This document shows positions 34,844-49,800 of a stretch of 64,000 nt of DNA, one piece after another (within the stretch, counting starts at the first letter, position 1; each line of letters begins with the position of its first letter). Origin of the DNA: Chitinophaga solisilvae. Its GTDB lineage: Bacteria > Bacteroidota > Bacteroidia > Chitinophagales > Chitinophagaceae. The DNA lies in the NCBI RefSeq assembly GCF_009928525.1, contig NZ_JAABOK010000022.1:1-64000 (forward strand). The letters run 5' to 3'. Below the pieces are notes generated by a model. That model was given only the letters and a program-made list of their open reading frames with translations, searched no databases and was not told the origin of the DNA. The position numbers and the translations under genes were made by a program.

Positions 34844-37800
34844 ATACAACGTGTAACCGGTAACGTTAGTGAGAAGATTGCCATTGTTGGTATGGGCTGC
34901 CGTTTTCCCGGAAATGTAAATTCTCCGGAGGCCTTCTGGAAGCTGTTGCTCTCCGGCCGTAATACCGTTACCACGGTGCCTGCTGACCGTTGGGAAGTGA
35001 ACGGTTGGTATGACGGAGCAACCGGCACCAAAGGGAAAATGTATACAAAGGAAGGTAGTTTCATTCAGGATGCGGACAAATTTGACCCGCTGTTCTTTGG
35101 CATTTCTCCCAGAGAAGCTATTGCCATGGACCCGCAGCAGCGCCTGCTGCTGGAAGTGTGCCAGGAAGCGCTGGAACATGCCGGTATACGTCCTGCTGAC
35201 CTGCGGGGCAGCAATAGCGGCGTGTTTATCGGTATGGGAGCAGACGACTACCGGGAGCTGATTGCAGCGCGGCAGGACGCCTCCTATTTTGAAGACGTGT
35301 TTACCGGGCTGGGAACAGAAAGAAGTGTAGCTGCAGGAAGAATTGCCTACCTCTTCGATTTCCACGGGCCGGTAGTACAGCTGGATACCGCTTGTTCTTC
35401 CTCCCTCGTAACCATACACCAGGCCTGCCAGAGTTTATTGTATGATAATTGCTCACTGGCACTTGCAGGAGGCGTGAACCTGTTATTATCTCCTGAGGCT
35501 ACTGTTAAGCTCTGCCAGATGCAGGCCCTTTCTCCCACAGGTTCCTGCAAAACTTTTGACGATAACGCTGACGGCTATGTGAGGGGAGAAGGAGCCGGTA
35601 TCGTTGTTTTAAAACGCCTGAGCGATGCGCTGGCTGACGGCGATCGTGTGCTGGCGGTTATCAGTGCGGCAGTCATTAATCATGACGGGCTAAGCAATGG
35701 CATTTCCGCACCCAACGGAGTGGCGCAGCAGCAGTTGATTCATAAAGCGCTGCATCAGGCGGGTATTTCCGCTGCTGAGGTGCAGTATATAGAAACACAT
35801 GGGACCGGTACGCGCCTCGGCGACCCGGTGGAAGTACAGGCGCTGAATGCCGTTTACGGCCGTTCGCGCAGTAAGGAACAGCCATTGCTGCTGGGGGCAG
35901 TGAAAAGTAATATCGGACACCTGGAAGCAGCGGCAGGTATCGCCGGGCTGATGAAGACCGTGTTATGTCTGCAACACAGGCAAATACCCGCCAATATTCA
36001 TTTTCAGACACCTAACCGCTTCATCCCCTGGGATGATATGCCCGTACAGGTGGTGAACAGATTAACGCCCTGGCAGCCTGCCAGTGGCATCAGGAGAGGA
36101 GCTGTCAGCGCATTCGGACTCAGTGGTACCAATGCGCATGTCATCCTGGAAGAAGCGCCGGCTGTGCAGGCAGTACGCAAAGCTGAACCTCCGGCACTTC
36201 CGTTGCTGCTGTCTGCCAGGAGCCAGCCTGCCCTGAATGAACTGGCGTTACGTACTGCCGGGCTGCTGAAAACACCAGGTGTTAACCTGGGTGATATTGC
36301 CTACACCAGTGCCACCGGAAGAGATCATTATCAATATCGTATAGCCGTTGAAGTTAATAATCCGGAAGAAGCGGCCACCTGGCTGGAGGATTATGCCGCA
36401 GGTAAAGTCCGCAAAAATATTTTATCCGGAGATGCTGCCGTTGCACCTGCCGCGCCGGCATGGCTGTTTACGGGGCAAGGATCCCAGTACTATGGCATGG
36501 GCCGCGAATTATATGCGCATAATGGTGTTTTCCGCCGGGTGATCGATCATTGTGATGCCTGGCTGAAGACGAAGTGGGATATTTCGCTGGTAACGCTGTT
36601 GTACGATATGGATGCTGCTGCAGCGAATGTCTTGCTGCGCGAAACGCGGTATACACAACCGGCGTTGTTTGCCATTGGCTGCGCGCTGGCGGAAGTATGG
36701 AAGTCATGGGGCCTGCAACCGGCCATGGTAGCCGGCCACAGCGTAGGCGAATATGCCGCGGCTTATGTAGCCGGCGTATTCAGTCTGGATGATGGTCTGC
36801 AGCTGATTACTGCGCGCGCTGCCTATATGCATGCCGTGACGGAACCCGGCGGCATGGCGATGGTGTTTGCGCCGGAGCAGGAAGTGAGAACAGCTATTGC
36901 TTCCTATGGCGATGCATTGTCGGTCGCCGCTGTGAACGGTCCGGCGCTGACGGTCATCTCCGGCAGGAAAGCCGCGCTGGCAGAAGTACTAACCACACTG
37001 AAACAACAGGGTGCCGGCAGCCGGGAGCTGGCGGTATCGCATGCATTTCATTCTCCGCTGATGCAGTCCGCCGCCGCTGCCTTTGAAAAGGTGGCAGCAG
37101 GAATACAGCTGCATATGCCTGCTGTTCCGCTGGTATCCAATGTTACCGGCGATATTGCCGGAAGTGAAATCGCTTCGGCCGCCTACTGGCGCCGTCATAT
37201 ACTGGCGCCTGTGCTGTTTTCAAAAAGCATCATCACCATTAAAGATGCCGGTGTGAACAGTCTGCTTGAACTGGGGGCACAATCCAGTCTGCTGGCGATG
37301 GCGCAGCTCACCCTTTCCTATGATGACGGCGCACTGCTGCCATCCATGCGGGAGGGACAGTCTTCCTGGAGCACGATGATCCAGGCGCTGGCAGCATTGC
37401 ATGTCAAAGGACTGCCGGTGAACTGGCCATCATTTTATAACGCTGACAGCTATACGAAAGTTATGCTTCCTTCCTATCCGTTCCAGCGCCGCCGCTACTG
37501 GATAGAAGAAAAGCAGCAGCCGGCGGGAGTGCAGCAGATATTACAGGTGGTGCAGCCCCCCATCGTGGCGGAGACAGTAAAGCCGGTGGTAACTGCAACG
37601 GTTACACGCGCAGCTGTTACGGCTAATATCGTGGCATTGCTGAGCAGGCTGCTGAAGACATCTCCCGAAGAAATTAATATACATACGCCGTTCCTTTCTC
37701 AGGGTGCAGATTCCCTGATACTGGCCAGTGTGGTGAGGAAAATAGAAAGCGAATATGGCCTGCAGTTTACTATGCGCCTGTTGTTTGAAAAACTGACTAC

Positions 37801-40800
37801 CGTAGCGCTGATGGCTGATTATATAGCAGAACATACTACCGTTGCCGTTAGTGAGGCAGCCGTTACTGCACCGGTTGAAAAGGAAACGCCTGTTGTTGCT
37901 GCGGAAGCCTGCGCCGTACAGGCTGTTCAGCAATATACGCCGGAACCAGCTCCTGTCGCGGCGACGCAGCAGGTGATGGCATCTCCTGCCGCATTGTCTG
38001 TACAACAGACACAACTGAACCTGATAACACAGCAGTTCCAGTTACTGACACAGCAGCTGCAGCTGGTGAGCGATCAGCTACAGGCCGGCGCTGTTATTCA
38101 TACTGCACCAGTGGCTGCTTCTGCACCGCCACCGGCCGCAAAACCGCCGCGGGCAGCAACCGCCGGCAAACGCCCGTCTATCTTCCCGAAAGTGGATACC
38201 TCGCGTAGCAGTCAGCCGCTTACTCCGCAGCAGCAGGCTTACCTGGATGCGTTCATTGCCAGGTATACCAGCAGGACAAAAACATCCAAAGCTGTTACAC
38301 GGCAATACCGGCCTGTAATGGCCGATATACGGGCTTCGGCAGGCTTCCGCTTCCTGACGAAAGAGCTGGTGTATCCTATTGTGGCAGCATCTTCCAGGGA
38401 CGGACGGATCACGGACGTTGACGGTAATGAGTACATTGACCTGACGATGGGCTTTGGGGTAAACCTGTTGGGGCATCGTCCGGAAGTAGTGATGCAGGCA
38501 GTATCTGCGCAGCTGGAGAAAGGCTGTCAGCTTGGCCCACAGACGCAGCTCGCCGGCGAAGTTGCCACTAAAATTACAGCGCTCACCGGGATGGACCGGG
38601 TGAGCTTCCATAACTCCGGCACAGAAGCCGTAATGGCGGCTATGCGCATAGCGCGCACCCTCAGCGGAAAACCTAAAATTGCCATCTTCCAGGGCTCATA
38701 CCATGGCTATTTTGACGGTACGCTCGCACTCGCGGAAGATATAGATACAGATCACAGCGGCGTGCCGGTAGCGCCGGGCATTCTGCCTAACATGGTGGCA
38801 GATGTGCTGGTGTTCGATTATCATCATCCGGATGTAGTGGAACAGATACGTGCACATGCGCATGAACTGGCGGCAGTACTGGTAGAACCTGTACAGAGCC
38901 GCCGTCCGGACTATCAGCCGAAAGCCCTGTTACAGGCGCTGCGTGCCATGACAACCGAAGAACAGATCATCCTGATATTTGATGAGATGATTACCGGCTT
39001 CCGTATTCATCCGGGAGGAGTACAGGCTCATTTCGGTATTGCGGCAGATATGGTTACCTACGGTAAGATTATTGGCGGCGGCTTTCCGATAGGAGTTGTA
39101 GCAGGCCGCGAATGGTGCATGCGCGCAGTTGACGGCGGACAGTGGGAATACGGAGATGATTCCTACCCGCAGGCGGAAACAACTTTCCTCGCCGGCACTT
39201 TCTGTAAACATCCGGTGAGCATGGCTGCTGCACTGGCGGTACTTACAGAACTGGAACACCGCGGACCTTCGCTGCAGCAACAGCTTTCAGCGAGGGCGGA
39301 TAAATTTGTACAAACAGTTTCCGCACTGTTTAAAACACACCAGGTGCCTGTACAGGTACAGCATTTCGGCTCCCTCATTTATTTTACTGTTACCGGTAAC
39401 ATGGATCTTTTCTTCTATCACCTGATAGAAAAAGGGGTCTATATCTGGGAAGGAAGAAGTTGTTTTATTGCTACGGCGCATACAGCAGAAGATTTAAAAT
39501 TTGTAGAAGAAGCATTTGCAGCCACCATTGCAGATCTGCAATCCGGTGGATTTCTGCCGGGGGGTGAGAGTAGCCCGTCCGGCCGCAAACCTGCGACAGC
39601 AACGGAGACTGGGAAGGAATCCGCATTGACGATCGGGCATGAGCCTATGCCGGCGCATATTCCTTTATCATACAGCCAGGAACGTTTGTGGTTCATAGAT
39701 CAGCTGGAAGGCAGCGTCCAGTATGCTGTTCCGCTGATACTGCGTCTGAAGGGGCCATTGAACCGGGAGGCGCTGGCTGCGTCACTGCATGCTATTGTAG
39801 AAAGACATGAAGTATTGCGCACCGTTATAGATCAGGAAGACGGACAACCATTCCAGCGCGTATTGTCTGCCTTGCTATGGGATATGGAAGTAGTCTCGGA
39901 TACAGCGCTGCAGCATGATCCGGCTGCCTTGTATGATTATATCGCGGCACAGGTGTATGCGCCGTTTGATCTTGCGAAAGACAGTATGCTGCGCGCACAG
40001 TTGATCTGTTTATCTGAGGAAGAACATGTGCTGGCGCTGACAGCGCATCACATCGTATTTGATGACTGGTCGGCCCGCGTATTGATTGAAGAACTGACTA
40101 TCTGCTATCATGCCTTTGCCGGCAACCGCCTGCCTGCATTACCGCCGCTGGCTATTCAGTATAAGGACTATGCCGTGTGGCAGCGGAATTACCTGCAAGG
40201 ATCCCTGCTGGAAGAAAAGCTCGCCTACTGGAAAAAGCAGTTGGAGCACTTTACGCCTCTGCTGTTACCTACTGATTTTGAAAGACCGGTGGTGAGAAGT
40301 ACGCGGGGGGCAGTAGCAGAGGTGATCCTGGATAAGGGTATAACAGAGAAAGTAATGCAGCTGGCCCGCCGTCATGGAGTAACCTTGTTTGCTACGCTGC
40401 TGTCCGCATTCAAAGTATTGTTATCCCGTTACAGCGGGCTGGAAGATATAAGCGTAGCGGCAGCGCTTTCCGGCCGTACCCGTCCTGAAACAGAGCCGCT
40501 GCTCGGCTTTTTTGCCAACACGTTGGTGCTGAGAACAGATCTCAGCGGTCAGCCTACCTTTGAAACGTTACTGAAGCGGGTGACCGGCACCGTGCTGGAT
40601 GCACATGAATACCAGGAAGTGCCGCTGAATAAAATCATGGAGGCAGTGGTGCCTGAAAGAAGCACCGGCGATAATCCTTTGCTGCATGTGATCTTTACGC
40701 TGCAGCAGGTACCGGAGTTGCTGGATATGAAACTTGGAGAGGCGAAGGTGACCGTAGAACCTGTGGCACGCCCTACCAGCATGGCTGATATGACGTGGAA

Positions 40801-43800
40801 AATGGAAGAACGTGCCGATGGCCTTTCCATTGAAGCGGAATACGCTACCGACCTGTTTACTGCAGCTACCATACAACGTATGTTACAGCATTATGCTGCC
40901 CTGCTGCAACAGGTAACAACAAATGCTGCCGTTCAGATCAGCGCCCTGTCACTGCTGCACGCGGCGGAACAGGAAGAACAGCTGGTTTCGTTTAATGATA
41001 CCCGTTATGCCTATCCGGCGGATAAATCAATGGTAACGCTGTTTGCAGAACAGGCAACCGCTACTCCTGATGCAGCGGCTGTTTCTTTCGGAGAAGAAAA
41101 GCTGACCTACCGCAGCCTGCATGAAAAATCCGCTCAGGTGGCGCAGTACCTCATTGCCGCCGGCGTACAGCCGGGAGAGCATGTAGGCTTACTATCGCTG
41201 CGCGGGCCTGATATGATCATTGCCCTCTGGGGTATCCTGAAAAGCGGCGCTGCCTATGTGCCTTTCCATACAGGGTTTCCGGCAGACCGTATTGAAATAA
41301 TGATGGAAGATGCCGGCATCTCCCGTATTCTTTTTACAGATAAGCAACTGTTTGACAGCATCGGGCTGCCGGAAGGAGCAGGAGTGTCACTGGACGGCGC
41401 CTGGCAGTATCCGGCAACGGACCCCGGCATCGTTATCAGCGCTGATGCCTGTGCGAACGTTATGTATACCTCCGGTACTACCGGCCGGCCTAAAGGCATT
41501 GCTGTCAGTCACCGCAATATTGTGAACATGGTATATGAGCCGGGAACCATTACCATACAGCAGGATGATAAAGTACTGCAATGGTCCAATTACGCATTTG
41601 ACGGATCTACCTGGGATATTTTCAGCAGCCTCCTTCGCGGGGCGCAGCTGTGCATGATACCGGAGAGCGCCGCTTCCGATGCACTGGAACTGGCTGAAAT
41701 CATGCATACACAGCAGGTGTCCGTCTGCTTAATGACTACCTCGCTTTTCAATACGTTTGTAGACAGCGATGTTCATGCGCTGCGCGGCTTACGTAAAATA
41801 TTATTCGGCGGGGAGAAAGCATCGCCGGCCCACGTGGAAAGGGCATTTGCCGTAGTGGGGGCTGGTAAGCTGGTGAATCTGTACGGCCCGACCGAAACCA
41901 CTGTATATGCTACCAGCTATGCCATTGATGCGGTTAAACCAGGAGATACCACCGTGCCGATTGGGCGCCCGGTGGCGAATACCCGCACACTGATACTGGA
42001 CCGTTATGGTAATATCGTGCCTATGGGGATAGACGGAGAGCTGTATATCGGCGGGGATGGTGTAGCTATAGGTTACCTGAATAATAAAGCGCTGAACGAA
42101 GAAAAATTTGTGCACCTGAAAGCTGCTGCCGGCCGCTGGTACCGCACCGGCGACCTTTGTCACCGGCAACCGGACGGTAATATAGTATACACCGGCAGGG
42201 TAGATGACCAGGTGAAAATCCGCGGATACAGGATAGAGCCTGCTGAAATAGAAAGGGTGATGAATCAGCTGGAAGACATAACCGCCAGTACCGTTATGGT
42301 GAAGCAGCGGGCTACCGGTGACAAGCTGCTGGTGGGTTATTATACCCCTGCTACCGCTGTTATCCGCTCCTATGAACGGGAAGGGCTGTACGAAGAAGAG
42401 CTGCTGCAACAGATCAGTGAATCGCTGGAGAAGCCGTTGCGGCAAATCCTGCAGGCGAAACTGCCCGACTATATGGTGCCGTCGGTACTGATAGCATTAA
42501 GGCATATGCCATTAACCGGTAATGGAAAAACAGACCGGCAGCAGCTGGGCAGAAGAGATGATATCAACGGGCGGCAGACCGGCTACGTAGCGCCGGTAAC
42601 GCATACAGAGCAGCAGCTGGCGGCTATCTGGCAACGCCTGCTGGGGATGCCGCAAATAGGAACGCGGCACAGCTTCTTTGCGCTCGGTGGCCATTCCCTG
42701 CTGGCAACACGCGTAGTATCCGCCGTAAGAAAGGAACTGGGTGTTGAATTATCTGTCCGCGATCTCTTTAATCATGTGACCATAGAAGCACTTGCTGCCT
42801 GGCTGGAACAGCAGCAGCATACCTCCCTGCTGCCACCGGTAACTGCCGGTGAACGCCCTGCGCATATGCCATTATCGTATAGCCAGGAACGTTTGTGGTT
42901 TATTGACCAGCTGGAAGGAAGCGTGCAGTATCATATGTCTGCCGCCTTTCAGTTACGCGGTGCATTAAACCCGGCAGCGCTGGAATATGCCCTGAGAAAT
43001 GCAGTGAACCGGCATGAAGTACTGAGAACTGTCATCGTGCAGGAAGACGGAGCCGCTTACCAGCAGGTGCTGGACAAAGACCAGTGGCAGCTGCAGCATG
43101 TGGATGGCGCTGCTTTCCATGATAGTGATACCGCATTACGTACATGTATACACGATCTGACACATATTCCTTTCGATCTTTCTAAAGATCACATGCTGCG
43201 TGCCTACCTGATAACGCAGGCATCTGAAGAAAATATACTCTTACTGAGTATACACCATATTGCAGCAGACGGCTGGTCATTATCTGTGCTGATGAATGAA
43301 CTGGCAGAGTTGTACAGCGCCTTTACGGCCAACCGCACGCCTGTACTGGAAGCAGTGCCGGTGCAATATGCAGATTTCGCCATCTGGCAACGGAAACATA
43401 TTGCCGGAGAAGTACTGGAAAGTAAAATAGCTTACTGGAAACAACAGCTGAAAGCGTTGCCGGTACTGAAATTACCAACGGATTTTGAACGCCCTTCCGT
43501 GAGCAGTACCAACGGAGCCATGCAGGTATTCTATATAGAAGAAGGGCTTACACGCCGCTTGCAGCAGCTTTCCAGGGAGCAGGACAGCACATTGTACATG
43601 ACGTTGCTGGCAGTGTTTAAAGTGTTGCTGTATAAGTATACCGGTGAGGAAGATATTGCAGTAGGCAGTGGCATCGCCGGCAGGCAGCAGTCAGAGATAG
43701 AATCACTGATAGGATTTTTTGTCAACACACTGGTTATCCGCAATAACATCGGCCAGAACCCCGTATTCACCGACTTCCTGCAGCAGGTGCGTAAAAACAC

Positions 43801-46800
43801 GCTGGATGCCTACGAACATCAGGATGTGCCTTTTGAAAAGGTAGTAGAAGCGGTGGCCGGCGAACGCGACAGGAACCGTAATCCGTTATTCCAGGTGATG
43901 TTTGCGGTACAGAATATGTCCGCCATTCCTGAGCTGAAACTGGATAGTATTGCGCTGACACAGTACCAGCTGGAACGTACCACCAGTATGTTCGATATTT
44001 TCCTGTCCGTCAGTGAAAAGAATGACCTCATTGAGATAGAAGCAGAATACTGCACGGATATCTTCACGGAGGCGACTATACGAAAAATGATGCAGCATTA
44101 CCTGACGCTGCTGGAAGCCGTAGTGCAGCAGCCTATGGCTACCGTGAACAGCCTGGATATGATCAGCAGGGAAGAAACCGTACAACTGCTGGCCTTCAAT
44201 AATGCTGCGATAGCATATCCGGCAGATAAACCGGTGGTAGCGCTTTTTGAGGCACAGGTAGCAGCTACACCGGAAGCCACGGCTGTTTCTTTCGGAGAAG
44301 AGAAGCTGACCTACCGCAGCCTGCATGAAAAATCAGACCAGGTGGCACAATACCTCATTGCTGCCGGCGTACAGCCGGGAGAACATGTAGGCTTACTATC
44401 GTTGCGCGGGCCTGATATGATCATTGCCCTTTGGGGTATCCTGAAAAGCGGTGCTGCCTATGTGCCCATTCATACAGGGTTCCCGGCCGATCGTGTGCAG
44501 CTGATGATGGAAGATGCCGGCATGACCCGCATACTTTATACGGATAAAAAAGTGTATGACAATATCGGATTACCGGAAGCAGCAGGGCTGCCGTTGCATG
44601 ATGCATGGCATTATCCGGCTACGGGCACTGGCATCAGTATGAGTCCGGAGGCGATCGTCAATATCATGTATACTTCCGGCACTACCGGCCGTCCTAAAGG
44701 CATTGCGGTAAATCACCGGAATATTGTGAAGCTGGTATATGAACCGGGCGCTATTGCCGTTCAACCTGCAGATAAAGTTCTGCAATGGTCCAATTATGCA
44801 TTCGACGGATCTACCTGGGATATTTTCAGCAGCCTCCTGCGCGGGGCACAGCTGTGCCTGATTCCGGAAAGTGCTGCTTCAGATGCGCTGGAACTGGCCG
44901 GTATCATACATGCACAGCAGGTAACTACCTGCTTTATGACGACCGCTTTATTCAACACGTTTGTGGACAGTGATATAGATGCCCTGCGCTGCCTGCGTAA
45001 AGTATTGTTTGGCGGGGAAAAGGTGTCGCTGACGCACGTGGAAAAAGCACTGGCCGTATTAGGTGCAGGTAAACTGGTACATGTATACGGGCCGACAGAA
45101 ACAACTGTTTATGCCACAAGCTATGAGGTGGACAGTATTAAGCCCGGAGACACCACGGTGCCGATTGGCCGTCCGCTGGCCAATACCCGCGCACTGATAC
45201 TGGACCGGTACGGTAATATTGTGCCGGTGGGTGTTGACGGCGAGCTGTATATTGGCGGTGATGGCGTAACAGCCGGGTACCTGCATAATGAAACGCTGAA
45301 CGAAGAAAAATTTGTAGCGCTGAAAACAGCTGCCGGCCGCTGGTACCGTACCGGCGATCTTTGCCGCTGGCAGCAGGATGGTAATATCATCTATACCGGC
45401 AGAACAGATGATCAGGTAAAAATCCGCGGATACAGACTAGAGCCTGCTGAAATAGAAAGGACGATGAACCAGCTGGAACAGATCACCGCGGGCGCCGTTA
45501 TTGTGAAACAAAGAGCATCCGGAGAAAAACTGCTGGTAGCCTATTACATACCTGATGCCGCTGTTATCCGCTCTTACGAACGGGAAGGGCTGCACGAAGA
45601 TGAACTGTTGCAGCTGGTCACAGAATCGCTGGAACAGCCGTTGCGGCTGGCCTTACAGGCTAAGCTGCCGGATTATATGGTGCCATCGGTACTGATAGCG
45701 CTCAGACAGCTGCCGCTGACCAGTAACGGAAAAACTGACAGAAAACAGCTGGGCAGAAGAGATGACATTAACGGACGGCAGACCGGTTATGTAGCGCCGG
45801 TAACGCATACTGAGCAGCAGCTGGCAGCTATCTGGCAACGCCTGCTGGGTATAACGCAGGTGGGAACACAGCACAGCTTCTTTGAACTGGGCGGCCATTC
45901 CCTGCTGGCAACACGCGTAGTATCTGCCGTGAGAAAGGAACTGGGTATGGAACTGTCTGTCCGCGATCTCTTTAACCATGTAACCATTGCCCGGCTTGCC
46001 GCCTGGCTGGAGCAGCAACAGCAGACATTACTGCTGCCGCTGGTAACAGCCGGTGAACGGCCTGCGCATACGCCATTGTCGTATAGCCAGGAACGTTTGT
46101 GGTTTATTGACCAGCTGGAAGGAAGCGTGCAGTATCATATGTCTGCCGCCTTTCACCTGCGTGGTATATTGAATCCGGCAGCGCTGGAATATGCCCTGAG
46201 AAATGTAGTGAACCGCCATGAAGTACTGAGAACCGTAATGATACAGGAAGGTGGAACCGCTTACCAGCAGGTGCTGGACAAAGACCAGTGGCAGCTGCGG
46301 TATGTAGACGGTACTGCTTTTCATGGTAATGACGCCGCCTTACGTACATGTATACACGATCTGACACATATTCCTTTTGATCTTTCTACAGATCATATGC
46401 TCCGCGCTTATCTGATAACGCAGGCATCTGAAGAAAATATACTGGTACTGTATTTACACCATATTGCTTCAGACGGATGGTCATTATCCGTGCTGATGAA
46501 TGAGCTGGCGGAGTTATACAGTGCCTTTACTGCCAACCGCGCGCCTGTACTGGAAACGTTGCCGGTACAATATGCAGATTTTGCCCTCTGGCAACGGAAA
46601 CATATTGCCGGAGAAGTGCTGGAACGCAAAACGGCTTACTGGAAACAACAGCTGGAAGGTTTGCCGGCATTGAAATTACCGACAGATTTTGAACGCCCTT
46701 CGGTAAACAGTACCAACGGAGCTATGCAGGTATTCCATATAGAAGAAGGACTGACACAGCGCCTGCAGCAACTTTCCAGGGAACATGACAGCACGTTGTA

Positions 46801-49800
46801 TATGACGCTGCTGGCAGTGTTTAAAGTGTTGCTGTATAAATATACCGGTCAGGAAGATATTGCTGTAGGTAGCGGTATTGCCGGCAGACTGCAATCAGAG
46901 ATTGAATCACTGATAGGATTTTTTGTCAACACACTGGTTATCCGCAATAACATCGGCCAGAATCCCGTGTTCACCGACTTCCTGCAGCAGGTGCGTAAAA
47001 ATACGCTGGATGCCTACGAACACCAGGAAGTACCTTTTGAAAAGGTAGTGGAAACAATGGTCGGCGAACGTGATACGAGCCGCAATCCGTTATTCCAGGT
47101 GATGTTTGCGGTACAGAATATGCCTGACATTCCTCAGCTGAAGCTGGGTGGCGTTACGCTGACACAGTACCAGCTGGAACATACTACCAGCATGTTCGAC
47201 ATTTTCCTGTCTGTCAGCGAAAAAAATAACCGGATTGAGATAGAAGCAGAATACTGCACGGATATCTTCACGGAAGCGACTATACGAAAAATGATGCGGC
47301 ATTACGTGGCGCTGCTGGAAGCCGTGGTGCAGCAGCCTGTGGCTACTGTGAACAGCCTGGGTATGATCAGCAGGGAAGAAACGGCGCAGCTGCTGGCATT
47401 CAATGATACGGCCATTGCATATCCTGCGGATAAAACAATTACAGCATTGTTTACCTCGCAGGCAGTGTTGACACCGGATGCCGCTGCGCTGAAGTTCGAT
47501 GCAACAATACTGACTTACGCGCAACTGGATACCGCATCTACGCAGCTGGCGCATTATCTGCTGCTGCAGGGCGTAACTGCTGGTTCGCTGGTACCGCTCT
47601 GTATTGGCCGGTCACCGGAACTGATGATCAGCATCCTTGCGATCCTGAAAGCCGGCGCGGCCTACGTACCGGTTGATCCATCCTATCCTGCCGACCGTAT
47701 AGCGTTTATGCTGCAGGATACTGCAGGCGCTCTGGTAATTACTACGACTGAACATACGGCCTTGCTGCATACAGCATTGCCGGGTGTGCCGCTGCTACAG
47801 GCGGATATGCCGGAAGTGTGGAGCGGCCAGCCGCTGACGCAGCTTACCGGTGCGGCCGGTGCAGATGCGGTAGCATATGTTATTTATACTTCCGGTTCTA
47901 CTGGTAAGCCCAAAGGCGTGATGGTCAGCCACCGTAATGTGGTCAGCCTGGTGAAGGGCGGTGACTTCGTATCGCTGTCTTCCGCAGATGTGATCCTGTC
48001 TACCGGCTCGCCTTCCTTTGATGCTACCACCTTTGAATACTGGGGCGCATTGCTGAACGGCGGTACGCTGGTGCTCTGTGAAGAGAAGCGTTTGCTGGAT
48101 AATATGTTGCTGAAGCAGGAAATACGCCGGCACCAGGTCACTAAAATGTGGTTTACCGCCAGCTGGTTCAATCAGCTGGTAGATGATGATATTGATATCT
48201 TTGAAGGGCTGACGGCAGTACTGGCGGGCGGTGAGAAGCTGTCCGACAACCACGTGGCACGATTCCTCGCCGCGCATCCGGGTATTACCATGATTAACGG
48301 TTACGGCCCTACGGAAAATACTACTTTCTCACTCACGCATACGATAGCAGCCGTAGAAACCGGTAAGAGCATTCCGGTAGGAAGACCATTGCGGAACCGC
48401 CAGGCCTATGTGCTGGATCAGCAGCTGCAGCTTACGCCGGCAGGTGTGCCCGGTGAATTATATACCGGCGGAGCGGGCGTATCGCTGGGATACCTCAACC
48501 AGCCGGCACTGACAGCGGAACGTTTTATCGACAATCCATTCCTGCCGGGTACTAAATTATACCGTACCGGCGACAAGGCCAGGTGGCTGGATGATGGTAC
48601 CGTAGCATATCTCGGCAGAACGGATGACCAGGTGAAAATCCGTGGTTACCGTATCGAACCGGGTGAAATAGAACGTACCATCAATGAACTGAACGGCGTT
48701 ACCACCAGCTGTGTGGTTGTGAAAGAACCTGTCTCCGGTGATAAAAGACTGGCAGGATATTATATCCCTGATCCGGCACAGGTGCTGCTGCAGGAACAGC
48801 AGCTGTACCGCCTGCACGTGGAAAACTGGAAAGAGTTGTATGAAATGGCATTCACCAAACCGGCAGATTATACGCCGGAGGATCCTGAATTTGATATTAC
48901 CGGCTGGAACGACAGCTTCACCGGTGGCGCTATTCCGGCGGATCAGATGCGGTCCTGGCTGCAGGATATTTCTTCCCTGATACTGTCACTGAAGCCGCAG
49001 CATGTACTGGAAATCGGCTGTGGAACAGGGCTGATCTATTACCAGCTGGCTGCGCATATAAGCCGGTATATCGGTACAGACTTCTCTCCGGTATCAACCG
49101 GACAGTTACAGGCGCATATCAGCAGGCAACTGCGGTCTTATCCGGATACTACGCTGCAAGTCTGCGCTGCGCATGAGATCAGCATAGATGATGCGGAAAG
49201 TATAGACCTCGTGGTACTCAACTCGGTAGTACAGTATTTTCCCGGAGCACAGTACATGACAGAGGTGATAGCAAAAGCGATCCGTATGCTCAAAGGTAAT
49301 GGTCATATCGTGATCGGGGATGTGCGCGATCTGCGCCTGCTGCCGGCTTTCAAACGCAGGCTGCAGTTGGATAAAATGCAGGACCGCACCGTGATGAAAG
49401 ACTTTGCCTGGTTCTCCGATCAGGAAGTGCTGAAAGAAGAAGAACTGTGTTTTTCACCGGCGTATTTCTACCGGCTGCAAACACTGTTCCCTGAAATTAC
49501 CCATGTAGAGATACAATGGAAACAGGCCGATTACAGTAATGAATTATCATTATATCGTTACACCGTTGTGCTGTATGTTGGTATAGCAAAAGAAACAGCA
49601 GCAGTACAGTGGCTGCCGTACCAGGAAGCAACGGAGCAGCTGCGGCTGCAGACGCCGGTGATTGCCCTGAAAGATATGCCCAATCCCAGGTTATGGAAAG
49701 AACAGCAGCTGGCACAGGCGCTGCACGATAAATCTGTTATACATGTGCGGGATCTGCAGGATCGTATCACCGCTCCTGACAGCAGTTATACAGCGCTGCA

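Noticed and set aside
35340-35420. A frameshift or inactive site in the KS or AT domains.
   Set aside because: The Cys-His-His triad of the KS and the Ser and HAFH motifs of the AT are intact and in frame.
41033-47440. The repeated A-T-C unit as an assembly artefact.
   Set aside because: The two copies differ at many positions, including pocket residues, and the reading frame is kept, so a collapsed or duplicated assembly is less likely than real duplication. Long reads would settle it.
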